Positions 24,733-35,344 are shown, counted from the stretch's first letter. The stretch: DNA of 64,000 nucleotides from Argopecten irradians (GCF_041381155.1 NC_091134.1:6562255-6626254), one strand, 5' to 3'. Program-made: numbers and translations. The notes: generated by a model not told the origin, from the letters alone.

Positions 24733-26969
24733 AAGAACACCAACTTAGCTGCAAACAGGTCATGAGCTAGAGCTCTAGGGCAAAAACCTGCCTTTGATGG
24801 TCCCAAAATAACATCCTTATCCCCTTTCCTGCCTAACAGCATGTGGTCAGTGGTGCGAGACCAAATCACCGGCCACCAATGTGGGAGAGGTGTGAGGCGT
24901 GGGAAAATAAATGTACAAGCCTTACATTTTTGTTCTACCAAGTACTTTAGAGCCACTGAGATGAGACAGAATGGTGGGAAGATGTATCCTGCTGTGTCCC
25001 CAGTGATTTCCTGTGCAAAGAAGTTTACCCCATCTGTATGTACTGTAGGACAGGGTGTATAATGTCGCAAGTTGTTCCCCTTTTGGTCTACCATAACATT
25101 GGAATCTAAGGACATGTAATCTATCAAATGAGGTCCAAACCTTTTCTGGACATCCTCCCATGATTTCTCTGAAAGTGTACAATCTTGTAACGATAATCTG
25201 CGGGACTCTATATCTGCCGGGTTAAGTTTTGATGGGATATAGCTAACCTTCAAATCTATGTTGGCCCGTTGAGTGAGTTTAAATAAGTCCTTAATGAACT
25301 TAACCAGCTCTGGACACTTACACCCTTGCCCCTCCCATGCAGCAACTACTGCCTTATTGTCCACCATAGCATCCACCCTATGATTCTCCAGTTTATCCTC
25401 CAATGCAAGGATAGTCTGGTACAATGCTTCAGCTTCCTTAACATGGATGGGTCGAGAGTCGCCGCGAAGAAAGAAATCCCCCAGTGCCTCTCCCTCTACA
25501 ACTGCGCCCCACCGAAACAGAGAAGCGTCTGTGGCAAGATTTACCTGCAAGTGCTTCTCTACTCTCCATGGCACAAAACCTGACCAGCTATCAATAAACT
25601 TCCAATGCTCAATTTCACTTCGAAGTTCTCCACAAACCTGTACCTGTCTACTGTTTTTGGAGGCCACCCCTATTGCTCTGTTTATATCCCTGATGTAAAG
25701 CCTAGCAGCAGGCACCGCTAACATGAATGATATACACTTACCTGCAAACCTCTGGAGTGTCTTCACATCTACGTATTGACACTGGAGAATACTTTCCCTT
25801 AATGACTGAAACACCTGCTTTTTCTCCTCTGGTACACAGAATGTCTGTCGGACTGCATCAACAAACATGCCCAAAAACCTGATAGTCTGACAAGGAACAA
25901 ACACAGACTTTTCTATGCCTATAAAGTAGCCCAACCGTGTTAGGACTTCGCAAACGATGAACAACGCCCTTTCTGCCTGCAGTATCCCAGGCTGTTGTGA
26001 AGGGCCAGAACTACTCAACAGCTCCGCTATTAGCCTATCGTCAATATACTGTAGACATGGCACTCCCAATCCCCGACAGTATCCTGTTGCTGCCATACCC
26101 ATGGTATGGTATATGTAAGCACTTGGCTTGAACCCAAAAGGTAACGTGTTATAGGTATAATACCAACCTGCGAATTGAACCCCAAAGTATTTTTTAGAGT
26201 CGTCATCCAGCTTCACATGATCATAACCAGACTTATCATCCACCGATGTCATGAAGCAACTATGGGAAATAATCCTAGGCACTTCTTTTAAAGTGTCGAG
26301 GGCAAATGGCAAATCACGTATCCACAGGTTTAGAAAACGTTCATCATGACACAGTCGTGGTTTGGTTGGCTCCACCGTGAGTGGCATGACCAGATGTGGG
26401 GGGTCAACTTCTCCCACTTTCCCCCAGACAGACATGGATCCATTACATACCCTTTCTCTCAATGATTCTACAATGAAATCCTCATGGCCTATACAAGTGT
26501 TAGCATTAGAGAAATACATGGGTGGTGGAACATCCGAATCGTATGACTTTCCTTTAAAATTCCCCTTAAACGGACGAAGGTAAGTGCTCACGTTAACCCC
26601 TGACGATATCCACCCAATAACCTCGTCAGTAGCCCCGATATTCTCCCAAAATCTAACATAGTCATGCACATTACCAGCTAAGTAAAACCCAGGCTTTCTC
26701 AATGGCAAACTATCCAAATCAAAACTTTTACCAGCAGCAACCTCCTCAGCCGTGGCATGGAAGAATGGAGGCTGGAGAGTTTTCCCTCTGTAGTTCACCC
26801 ACTGTGTCTCACGATTCCTGAACTGTACAGTGGTTGGGTCAAAATTTACCCTCCTCTCCCAATCGGGAATATCTGGATAGAATTTTGCTCTTTTCTCACC
26901 ATTCTGGAAAAGCCAAGTATCGAAAAGAAAAGATTTACAGAGGTAAAAACTCCCCAGCCTCCATTCCAC
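24729..26969 (-). CDS. Reverse transcriptase-RNase H of the YR retroelement
   Basis: An open frame of about 746 residues. RT motifs: TSVDDKSGYDHV (motif A Asp), LPFGFKPSAYIYH, and LQYIDDR (motif C YIDD). RNase H motifs follow: LATDASLFRWGAVV, KEAEAL and VDNKAVVAAW, then a SYIPSKLNPAD box typical of this group. The last 170 residues (DYMSLDSNV, DGVNFFAQE, PPFCLISVAL, HWWPVIW) form the extra C-terminal domain commonly seen after RNase H in animal DIRS-order elements. The first in-frame codon listed is GTG, and the frame stays open to about 27015, where a TTTCACCTAG acceptor-like site sits, so the true 5' boundary is probably a splice site rather than a start codon. Confidence 0.93.
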   Translation of the reverse strand: MEWRLGSFYLCKSFLFDTWLFQNGEKRAKFYPDIPDWERRVNFDPTTVQFRNRETQWVNYRGKTLQPPFFHATAEEVAAGKSFDLDSLPLRKPGFYLAGNVHDYVRFWENIGATDEVIGWISSGVNVSTYLRPFKGNFKGKSYDSDVPPPMYFSNANTCIGHEDFIVESLRERVCNGSMSVWGKVGEVDPPHLVMPLTVEPTKPRLCHDERFLNLWIRDLPFALDTLKEVPRIISHSCFMTSVDDKSGYDHVKLDDDSKKYFGVQFAGWYYTYNTLPFGFKPSAYIYHTMGMAATGYCRGLGVPCLQYIDDRLIAELLSSSGPSQQPGILQAERALFIVCEVLTRLGYFIGIEKSVFVPCQTIRFLGMFVDAVRQTFCVPEEKKQVFQSLRESILQCQYVDVKTLQRFAGKCISFMLAVPAARLYIRDINRAIGVASKNSRQVQVCGELRSEIEHWKFIDSWSGFVPWRVEKHLQVNLATDASLFRWGAVVEGEALGDFFLRGDSRPIHVKEAEALYQTILALEDKLENHRVDAMVDNKAVVAAWEGQGCKCPELVKFIKDLFKLTQRANIDLKVSYIPSKLNPADIESRRLSLQDCTLSEKSWEDVQKRFGPHLIDYMSLDSNVMVDQKGNNLRHYTPCPTVHTDGVNFFAQEITGDTAGYIFPPFCLISVALKYLVEQKCKACTFIFPRLTPLPHWWPVIWSRTTDHMLLGRKGDKDVILGPSKAGFCPRALAHDLFAAKLVFF

Positions 26970-27137
26970 GTGACAGAATATGCCACTAAAGGATAAGTTC
27001 CTCCGGAATGAAAGCTAGGTGAAATTAACATTAATCGATTAGAGCCAAGACAATGATTGCACTCTACCTGAGCAGAAAAACCTAAAATACAGCATGATAC
27101 AGTACGAAAACTCGCAGAAAAAATCTTCTAAAGTTTA

Positions 27138-27812
27138 CTAGTCTTTCTTAATTTTTGGACAGTCACTGACAAAGTGTCCCTGTTCCTTACAATAAAAACA
27201 AGAACCCCTACCTCGAGGGTTCCTATCCCCCTTGTTCCTCCTACCCTGCCTGAAAGAGTGCCCTCCCTGGGGAGATAATGGATGGGGATATGGCATATAA
27301 CTATAGGGGCTACCTACTCCTGGCACCCCTGGAAGGATTGGGCCCGGTGCTGCCATTGTTGAAAAATTCTGGCTTGGGTGCATCATGTGCGGGTAAAACA
27401 TGGGGGAAATGGGGGTTGGAACTTTACCCACCGCATTCTCACTTTTCTCTCTCTCACTCATGACCTCAGAACATTTCACCCAATCTGCCACAGTCGCACT
27501 GATTTTTCGGTCCTCATTTGACCCTAACAATTTCATGCAGAGACCACAAATGTCTGGATGTGCCTCAAATTGCCTACATGCCGATAAAGCTTTGGCATAA
27601 AAGTCTGCCTCAGAGTGCCCAGCTTTTATAGCATTCTCCACTAGGATTTCCATTGCTGTAACCAGGGCCGGCCCTTTTGTCAATGACGGCTTGCTTGCCA
27701 GGGACCTTACGTGTTTTAGTGATCCTTCCACCGTTTTTTGCGACATCAGCTTCAAGTCTTCCTCCATCCGCTGCATGCGGACCTCCATATCTGTTGATAT
27801 AATAAAATTCAA
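27138..27812 (-). CDS. Gag-like protein of the YR retroelement
   Basis: The nucleic-acid-binding structural protein of the element. A helical N-terminal part (MEVRMQRMEEDLKLMSQK) is followed by a middle domain around ADFYAKALSACRQF, a Pro/Gly/Met-rich linker, a basic RQGRRNKGDRNPRGRG patch, and a C-terminal CCHC knuckle CFYCKEQGHFVSDC. It is the promoter-proximal frame on the - strand, directly upstream of RT. An acceptor-like site at about 27791 suggests the frame may start upstream, as noted for the leader exons. Confidence 0.85.
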   Translation of the reverse strand: MNFIISTDMEVRMQRMEEDLKLMSQKTVEGSLKHVRSLASKPSLTKGPALVTAMEILVENAIKAGHSEADFYAKALSACRQFEAHPDICGLCMKLLGSNEDRKISATVADWVKCSEVMSEREKSENAVGKVPTPISPMFYPHMMHPSQNFSTMAAPGPILPGVPGVGSPYSYMPYPHPLSPQGGHSFRQGRRNKGDRNPRGRGSCFYCKEQGHFVSDCPKIKKD

Positions 27813-27927
27813 TTAACAAATCAATCAACCGTAGCATTTATCTGTAGTCCGAGCAGCATAAAAAATCAAATGACAGTCAATGTGAAATACGCCAGTCCAG
27901 ACCTTTTAGACAAGGTCCAAATTTTAC

Positions 27928-28591
27928 CTGTTGGCGTTGCTTTGGCCGTCTTATCTCCCTTCTCGTTTACTACAGTAATTCGAGTTGACTTGTCGCTCGT
28001 ACTTGTCCCAGATTGTAGGGTTGTTCCCCTTGGTGCCCCCACCTCGTTTGCGTGTATAATTGCAACATGCAGAAGGAACCTTAATGATATGTCTGTCAAA
28101 TTTGTTCCCGCCAGCGAAAGGACCAAACTTGCCTCTTGTCCTGTAAACCACAATATAAACACCAGGTCTCAATATTTACCCAAAACTAACACACTTAAAA
28201 CATAAAACTACCTTTCTTAGGATCATAAAACCACAAATTGAAGCAAGGTATAAAATAAATAGTCAATGAATCTCAGCCAAATTTATATTACATAAAACAA
28301 GATATTAACCGTTAAAATGAAACATATTCTAAACATTTAATCGGTGACCTGGTAATTTATACTAAAACATTTGTTTCATCCATTAAACTATGATTTTTAC
28401 CTACCAGTGAGTTTTTTAAATTCTTTTTGTAATTCGGCTGTCGAATATCCAGAGAGAGGGTGGTCCTTTTTCAGCCTCGCAGTGACTAAGTCCCCCATCT
28501 CCTCCTCCAACGTTGCCTTCACTTCCAAAATAACTGGCAAGATATCCTTTTCCACTAAGCAATGCCTAGCTTTCAGTATTTGGTATGTCAT
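27928..28591 (-). other. Candidate spliced leader exons of the YR retroelement gag
   Basis: Two open blocks, 28591-28405 and 28140-27928, are each bounded by AG acceptor and GT donor sequences of good quality (donors ACTG/GTAGGT and ACAG/GTAAAA). The first begins with ATG right after its acceptor. Their phases agree with one another and with gag across 27790. Introns have been described in DIRS-order retroelements. This is inference from splice-site appearance only. Confidence 0.5.
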
Positions 28592-29629
28592 CTGTAAAAA
28601 CACATTCCCAAAATTAGGAATTGAACTAACCCCAGTTTCATAAGGTGTTTTTAATACATATAATACAAATTATTTTCTCATATTAAGATAGGTATACTTG
28701 TGATAATTGCATCCTTAATCTCGTGTAACTTGGTAGTTGTATTAAATACCAGACACTCGAAAAATTGGCATAAGACAATTCGCCCCTAAATAAATATCAT
28801 GTGGGCGAAACGTCCCATTGTTCAACAAGCCAATCCCCGACTGCACGAGTTAATATTTCATTATCAGCTTCAAAACAGATTACCGTGAGTTGTGACAGCC
28901 TCGTCAATATAAAACGAAAATCACCACACTTCAGCTAACATACCATAACACGTAATATTTCTGAAGGCTTTCATAATCGATGCTTGTTTTCTCTGCCATG
29001 TGCCTGTGACACTTTCTGTCACTTGTGATCAACCGCCCGTGACCTTGCCCTCGACCGCATGGGGCGTGAAATTTTGAAACAAGAATTATCCGGAGAAAAA
29101 CTAACCACGAATCGTTATAAAAAGAATGAAAAATGAATAATAATGAAATGGTCATACATATATTGCCCGCAAATTGAAAACCAGAAAATAAATCTCGACT
29201 TTCACTCGTCGGTCTCCTCTCGTTGGCCAGCACCACGCTTTGGCGCCCTTGCTACTTATACCAAAAAATTTACAAAGTCCTCGTGCCTGATAAAATTAAT
29301 CATTTAAATAATCATACTCCAAAAAATGTGTCTACGGCTTGACCTCCTGACACAACCATATCGCCAGCCCACGACTTGTGGCGACCAATATTATTTTTCC
29401 CTGGCCCCGCCATCAACTTAATCGAGAAATCCAAACACGTGGTCTGTGGGGAAAACGCCTCGTGGATTAAATTTACGAAGCAATATAGAAAATAACCCTG
29501 CGTACATCCCACATCATACTACACATGTCTCCGGCCGAACCTCCTGACATGTAAATAAATGGCTAGAAAGTGAAAAATTTAAAACTTCTTACCGTCTCAC
29601 TCATCAGACGTGGCGTCCAGCTTCGAGGT
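28592..29629 (-). other. 5' untranslated region of the YR retroelement
   Basis: No convincing coding sequence was seen between the A1 repeat and the leader exons; only short chance frames. Confidence 0.5.
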
Positions 29630-29698
29630 GCTTCTTCAAAAGTGTGACGTCATAATTTGGAAATCTCGTGATCTCGCGTGTGATTTGACTTAAGATAT
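29630..29698 (-). repeat. Split direct repeat A1 (5' end of the YR element)
   Basis: 69 bp, identical by eye to 22759-22827; core GTGTGACGTCATAATTTGG. Confidence 0.9.
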
Positions 29699-30440
29699 GG
29701 TGATGTCATAACCGGAACTTATACAACGTCAACATTGGTTTTTGTTGTTGTTGTTTAAACTGATTGAAAAGTGTTCAAAAACTTGTTAGAAGTAACAGTT
29801 TGCTGTTGGGAAACATTTTTTCTGCGGCAAGCCATATATGAAAAATTTGCTGAAAAATTACCATTTTTGAGCTTAAAATTCTATTTTTTCACTTCCTGCG
29901 TACAAATCGCTACATATATTGGATTATTTGGTCCTGATATGTATTTGTTGTTCTATTGTGGTCATTTTGATACCTCATTTGGCTACTTCGGTTGAAAAGT
30001 ATCAATGTTACGACTATATCTCAATTTTTAGTGAAATTTGAGATGGCGGCCATTTTGGTGACGTCATAACCGGAACTTATACAATGTTAACATTGGTTTT
30101 TGTTGTTGTTGTTGTTGTTTAAACTGATTGAAAAGTGGTCAAAAACTGATTAGAAGTAACGATTTGCTGTTGGGAAACATTTTTTTCTGCGGCAAGCCAT
30201 ATATGAAAAAATTTGCTGAAAAATTACCATTCACCAAGATCAAGATCACTACATATATTGGATTAGTTGGTCCTGATTTGTGTTTGTTGTTCTATTGTGG
30301 TCATTTTGATACCTAATTTGTCTACTTCGGTTGAAAAATGTCAATGTTATGACTATTTTTCAATTTTTAGTGAAATTCGAGATGGCGGCCATCTTGATGA
30401 CGTCATAACCGGAAGTTCATCCTAACTTATGCAATGTTAA
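29699..30440. repeat. Tandem repeats of the right foldback arm
   Basis: In inverted orientation to 19787-20466. The copies have TGACGTCA at 30398-30405 and 30059-30066; a third copy with TGATGTCA at 29701 is the one split by the YR element. CAACAA-type linkers (as GTTGTTGTT here) separate the copies. Confidence 0.85.
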
Positions 30441-30589
30441 CATTTTGATTTGTGATCAGTGGGTCATAAGGGTTAAGAAAAATATTGGTTCGGAGGTTTT
30501 GGGGGGGGTGCATGTGGGACCCTCCTAGCCCATGGCCTAGTAGAGTATCGTATTGGAGCAGATTTACAAGTCTAATTTTAATTAGATTG

Positions 30590-30599
30590 TGAACTGAAA
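30590..30599. repeat. 10-bp target duplication, right side of the foldback element
   Basis: TGAACTGAAA, matching 19401-19410. Confidence 0.85.
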
Positions 30600-30602
30600 G
30601 AT

Positions 30603-31300
30603 TTGATACTTGAGTATAAACATTTGTTTCCGGATACACCATGCCAAACAGATGCTATCTATCACGACGTGGATGTGGTGGATGCGACACCTGTTAAGCA
30701 ACATCCTTACCGTGTCAATCCTTTGAAAGAAGAACATTTAAAGAAAGAAATCCAATACATGTTGGACAATGCTATTATTGAACCAAGCAAAAGTGAATGG
30801 AGCCCCTCATGTGTTCTGGTGCCAAAGCCAGACAAGACATACCGATTCTGTACTGACTTCAGAGAAGTAAACTCTGTCAGTAAAACAGACTCTTATCCAA
30901 TTCCAAGGATTGACTCATGTACTGACAAATTTCGCAAAGCCAAGTACGTAAGCAAGTTTGACCTGTTGAAAGGATATTGGCAGATGCCATTAACAGAAAG
31001 AGCTAAAGAAGTGTCGACATTTGTAACCTCACATGGTTTGTACCAGTACAAAGTTATGCCGTTTGGTATGAAGAATGCCCCGGCAACATTTCAACGTCTT
31101 CTTAACAGCGTGATATCAGACCTGGAAGGCTGTGAAGGATACATTGATGACGTCATCAACTACCACGACACGTGGGAAGACTATCTACGCGGGATTCGTG
31201 AATTCTTCGAAAGACTCACTACCATGAAATTGACTGTAAACTTATTGAAATGTGAATTTGTCATGCAACTGTTCAATTTTTAGGCCATGTTGTAGGACAG
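30603..31300 (+). mobile_element. Reverse transcriptase region of the Gmr1-like LTR element (fossil)
   Basis: Typical Gypsy-type RT: VKQHPYRVNPLKEEHLKKEI, FCTDFREVNSVSK, FDLLKGYWQMPL, MPFGMKNAPATFQRLLN and the YIDDV active site at about 31141. It is separated from the upstream part of the element by the foldback insertion. Confidence 0.92.
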
Positions 31301-31559
31301 GGGCAGGTTTAACCTGTTCAGGCCAAAGTAGAATCAATTATAGATTTTGCAACTCCTGGAGGCAAGAGAGAGCTGATGAGATTTCTTGGTATGGCTGGAT
31401 ACTACAGGAAATTTTGTCAAATTTTTTTCTGTTAAAGCAGCTCCACTTACTGCTTTGTTAAAGAAAAATGTCAAATTTGTCTGGTCAGACGAATGTAAGT
31501 CTGCCTTTGAGAAATTGAAAGCCATACTATCAAACTAACCAGTTCTGACTGCTCCAGAT

Positions 31560-31943
31560 TTTAATAAACAGTTTAAACTGTTTGTTGACACCAGCGATGT
31601 AGGTGTTGGTGCTGTTTTGATGCAAGAAGGTTCTGAACAAATTGACCATCGAATTTGTTATTTCTCGAAAAAGTTTGACAAACACCAGAGAAATTATTCC
31701 ACCATTGAGAAAGAATGTTTAGCTTTGATTTTGGCCTTGAACCAATTTGATGTGTATCTCTGCACTACAGTTGCGCCTGTGTTGGTCTTCACCGACCACA
31801 ACCCTTTAACATTCATTGGGAAAATGAAAAACAAAAATCAAAGAATTCTCAGGTGGAGTTTGGCTTTGCAAGAGTACAACCTTGACATCAAACATATCAA
31901 AGGGAAAGACAATATTCTGGCTGATGCTTTATCAAGGATTTAA
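31560..31943 (+). mobile_element. RNase H region of the LTR element (fossil)
   Basis: FVDTSDVGVGAVLMQEG near 31580, HRICYFSKKFDKHQRNYSTI, LALILALNQFDVYL, FTDHNPLTFI and HIKGKDNILADALSRI are characteristic Gypsy-type RNase H motifs. It closes the coding part, just before the polypurine tract. Confidence 0.92.
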
Positions 31944-31997
31944 TTGTTACTTGATATTTTAAGAAAGTTTCATTCCCAAGAAAACTTTCTTTTCTTT

Positions 31998-32006
31998 AAA
32001 GAGGGG
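31998..32006 (+). other. Polypurine tract
   Basis: AAAGAGGGG two bases before the 3' LTR, in the usual place for plus-strand priming. Confidence 0.75.
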
Positions 32007-32008
32007 TG

Positions 32009-32692
32009 TGTTATGTATGACACTAAATACATGTTGTTATAAGATAAGGGAGATAACTCCTATAGCTGTATTATCAATACATCCTATAAAGGTGATATCA
32101 TTGATTTAGGTTATAGAATATTATCATGTATAAACAAACATGTTTGTAAACATGTTGATTATAAGTAGAGATCTAGAATGATCTATTTCCAGAAAGTTCT
32201 GTGTGTTTATTTGTTTACTGTTTTTAGTTAGATATTTCTAGAAGTAGAAGGTTCTCCAATATTCTTGAATTAGGGTTTAGCTATATATACTCCAGCTGTC
32301 CAAGGCTAATCAGAACTGTAATGAGACCTGTAATGAGACATATCAAGAATTGTACAGTGCCATATTAGATTCTATTGTGACTTTATTTGTGGATTATTAC
32401 AACACTTTGTGTGGATTCATTCATATTGCCTGGAACTTTACAAATCATCGGTGGACATTCATTTTCCTTGTGGATTTGTGATTATTGTTGATTTGAAACC
32501 TGGAAGGATCAAGGATTATACCAGGACATTAGCATACAGATAAGTAACACTTTAAATCATCGTATTACTCTTGTGCCACCACCAATTACTTTAGATATTG
32601 TAAACCATCTCTGTATAATATTATATACATAATTAAATTGTGTTTTGAATTAAGCTGCTGGTTTCTCATTTCTGTTATTCGTTCTTGTAACA
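32009..32692 (+). repeat. 3' LTR of the Gmr1-like element
   Basis: 684 bp, TGTTATG...TGTAACA, same orientation as 15541-16238 and slightly shorter because of small indels. Followed by ATAT. Confidence 0.93.
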
Positions 32693-32696
32693 ATAT

Positions 32697-34040
32697 GTAA
32701 AAAAAATGCCTCGATGAGAATTTCATATTTTATATGGTTGAGTTTTATTGCCTAGTAGGTAAGCGATATCAAACAAGTACGTAAAAATGCAAACAAACGT
32801 TTTATAATGGTTTGCATAATCATTACTTTGCTCCATTAGCAGTAATAGGCACCAATTGTAGCTCTAAAGACGACACCATTTTCTGTCAAAAAGTCTTTTG
32901 AGCTACAATATTGCAGCTACATGCGGACCAAACGAAGGTTGCTTAGTGGAAACAAAAACATTCCCAGTCGAATTACTTAAAGGTCGTGACCCAATGATCT
33001 TAGATGTTAACAGATCAGAGTCGCAGGTCAAGGCCAGTAGATTCTTGGTCTAAAATTGATAATGTCTAATGCTAGGCAAATCGTATTTGTTTCATAGTGA
33101 CAATCTGTGACCTTTTTCTCACTTAACTTGACATTTAATTAACAAAAACAGAAAATGATAAAGAAAAGTCTAAAATGAAATTTTTACAAAAATCACAGAT
33201 TTTCACATTGAAATTTGTCTCAAATATATGTAGTTACCGTTAGGTATCACCAAATAATAGCTGACTTCTTTTCACACCGAAATTTTATTTAAATGAGGAC
33301 ATGAAATGATGAAACAAATAATTTTTTTTTTAATTGAAAGCGAAAGCTGAAAATTAGAAATCAAAAATGAAAATGTAAGTAAAGAGAGGTCCATTAACTG
33401 TAATACGTAATTTAAGTTAGTTAACATTTGTACACATGACTTTTGTTTTACATCTTGCTAATATTGTTTCATGTAACAATCTACAACGTTAATGACGGGA
33501 ATAACAGTCGTCCATTCTATAAACAGGCAGTGTCATTTACTGACGTACCGCAGGCACAATGAAATAGGGTATGTAACTGTAGTTACCCTTCTGGTTATTC
33601 CCTGTGATGTATGTAAGATGTACATGTATATGAGTGTTCTTTGTTTTATAGAGGGGTTACCTCCCTCTACTTTATATGTGTAGTATTTTTGTATTTTACG
33701 AAAATTTCATGCTTTTGTGGATCACGATGGGAAAAAATTGTTTTAGGTTAAACAACCGACCAAAAACGAATGTTGATTGAGTTTCCTATTGCAGTAGACA
33801 AAGAATTGTATCGTAAAGTAAAAAAGAGGTGAATAAAGTTATTTTTTGTGGAGAAAAAAAACATAAAAGAGTGCTTGTAATAATCAATATTGCTAGACAA
33901 TGCAAGCAAATTGTGGGACCATGCTAATGGTATCTATGTATACATTCATTTTTGAAGGGTTCAAAAATGTGACGATAATATAATTAACTCAAATTACATG
34001 GTTATAGACTCTTATAAATACATTTATATAATAAATTGTA
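32697..34040. other. Unique A/T-rich DNA, no gene recognised
   Basis: Flank of the LTR element. Only short frames; no upstream GAPDH exon was found here although a GAPDH tail follows at 34860. Confidence 0.45.
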
Positions 34041-34322
34041 GGTATGTCGTGGCTGAGTTGTATAATGACTTGTATGTATGTAGTTTCTGAGTTGTATAAT
34101 GACTTGTATGTTTGTAGTTGCAGAGTTATATAATAACTTGTATCTATGTAGTTGCAGAGTTGTATTATAACTTGTATCTATGTAGTTGCAGAGTTGTATT
34201 ATAACTTGTATGTATGTATTGGCTGAATTGTATTATGACCTGTATGTACATTTGTATGTAGTGACTGAATTGTATAATGACTTGTATGCACGTAGTGGCT
34301 GAGTTGTATAATAACTTGTATG
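34041..34322. repeat. 34-bp minisatellite, about eight units
   Basis: Diverged tandem copies with core GAGTTGTATAATGACTTGTA and TGTATGTAG linkers. Confidence 0.85.
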
Positions 34323-34361
34323 AAATATCAAAGAAACACAATTTAACAAAGCATGACAATT

Positions 34362-34466
34362 TATTGACTCGTCCACTATCCGGGCCTCGAACTCACGATC
34401 TACGGCACCCAATCGCCTAGCCAAACATAGCTGCGCCTTCTACCACTGCGCCACATCCACATCCCC
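34362..34466 (-). repeat. tRNA-derived SINE head (fragment)
   Basis: The - strand has a pol III A box, TGGCGCAGTGGTAGAAGG (about 34453-34436), and a B box, GAGTTCGAGGC (34394-34384), about 45 bases apart, in the layout of a tRNA-like SINE head. The anticodon region does not fold into a normal cloverleaf, so it is not called as a tRNA gene. Confidence 0.6.
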
Positions 34467-34859
34467 AAAAAAGGATGTTTCAATGACGAAGTGATAGTCG
34501 GTTCGATTAAGATCAAAGTCACTATTGTTTTTTATCGAAAATCATAGTCATCACGTCTGTCTTCATTTATGTATTGATTTTCACTGTTCAAAAATCGGCT
34601 GAGAACATGTATTAGGATAGCAATACTTAAAATACTTGTTATAATATATTTATATTTACAGTAAAACTGATGTTCCTTTCAACGAATGGCCAAAGTACAT
34701 TATTTTAAGTATATTACAGTGTTGTCTCTGAACACCGCCCCAATTTCCTCGGGCGATAACGAGTGGGCCTAATGTCATATTTATTGCAACATCAAAATGA
34801 GCGATACTGGAGTTTGATAGCGTGAAAGTAGAATTAAATAAAACATTTTGATTTTCTAG
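34467..34859. other. Unique DNA ending in the splice acceptor of the second GAPDH tail
   Basis: No gene was recognised. The last 30 bases resemble the end of the intron at 1960-1989 and finish in TTTTCTAG. Confidence 0.4.

Positions 34860-35344
<485 letters not shown>

Larger units (their letters stand above)
22593..29698 (-). mobile_element. Tyrosine-recombinase retroelement with split direct repeats (PAT/Ngaro-like), looks whole
   Basis: Read on the - strand the order is A1 (29698-29630), gag, RT-RNase H, tyrosine recombinase, B1 (22903-22829), A2 (22827-22759), spacer, B2 (22668-22594). The 69-bp A copies and 75-bp B copies appear identical. This A-body-BA-B arrangement is the split-direct-repeat layout of PAT and Ngaro retroelements in the DIRS order, which integrate with a tyrosine recombinase. 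The flanking arm repeat is cut cleanly between CCATTTT (22592) and GGTGATG (29699) with no target duplication, as expected for recombinase insertion. The three main frames are open, so it appears whole and very young. Confidence 0.93.
19411..30589. mobile_element. Foldback DNA element with tandem-repeat arms, inserted in the LTR element
   Basis: The ends are perfect inverses: CAATCTAATTAAAATTAGAC at 19411 and its complement ending at 30589, flanked by a 10-bp duplication. Without its two later insertions the element is about 3.85 kb: left arm 19411-20955, loop 20956-21791, right arm 21792-22592 plus 29699-30589. Each arm holds tandem copies of a roughly 340-363-bp repeat (two left, three right), then a shared inner segment of some 500 bp. 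TSDs of 9-11 bp and long terminal inverted repeats fit Mutator-like or foldback DNA transposons. No transposase was recognised, so it is probably non-autonomous. Confidence 0.88.
15537..32696 (+). mobile_element. Ty3/Gypsy-type LTR retrotransposon, Gmr1-like domain order, broken and nested
   Basis: Two LTRs in the same orientation (15541-16238 and 32009-32692) begin TGTTA and end TAACA, flanked by ATAT on both sides (target duplication 15537-15540 and 32693-32696). Parts in order: primer binding site, gag, aspartic protease, integrase, reverse transcriptase, RNase H, polypurine tract. Integrase before RT with Ty3/Gypsy-like sequence is the order described for Gmr1-like elements. The LTRs agree at about 95-97% by eye plus a few indels, so insertion is fairly recent on a genome scale. 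Coding regions are broken (about half a dozen breaks or more), and an 11.2-kb insertion lies between integrase and RT. The element's own length without the insertion is about 6 kb. Confidence 0.93.

Noticed and set aside
24410-27600. + strand frames over the YR retroelement
   Set aside because: All are antisense shadows of the recombinase, RT and gag frames, which have clear motifs.
22593-29698. Crypton or DDE DNA transposon
   Set aside because: The recombinase is accompanied by RT-RNase H and gag within split direct repeats, so it is a retroelement of the DIRS order.
34362-34466. A functional tRNA gene
   Set aside because: A and B boxes are present, but the rest does not fold into a cloverleaf; a SINE head fits better.
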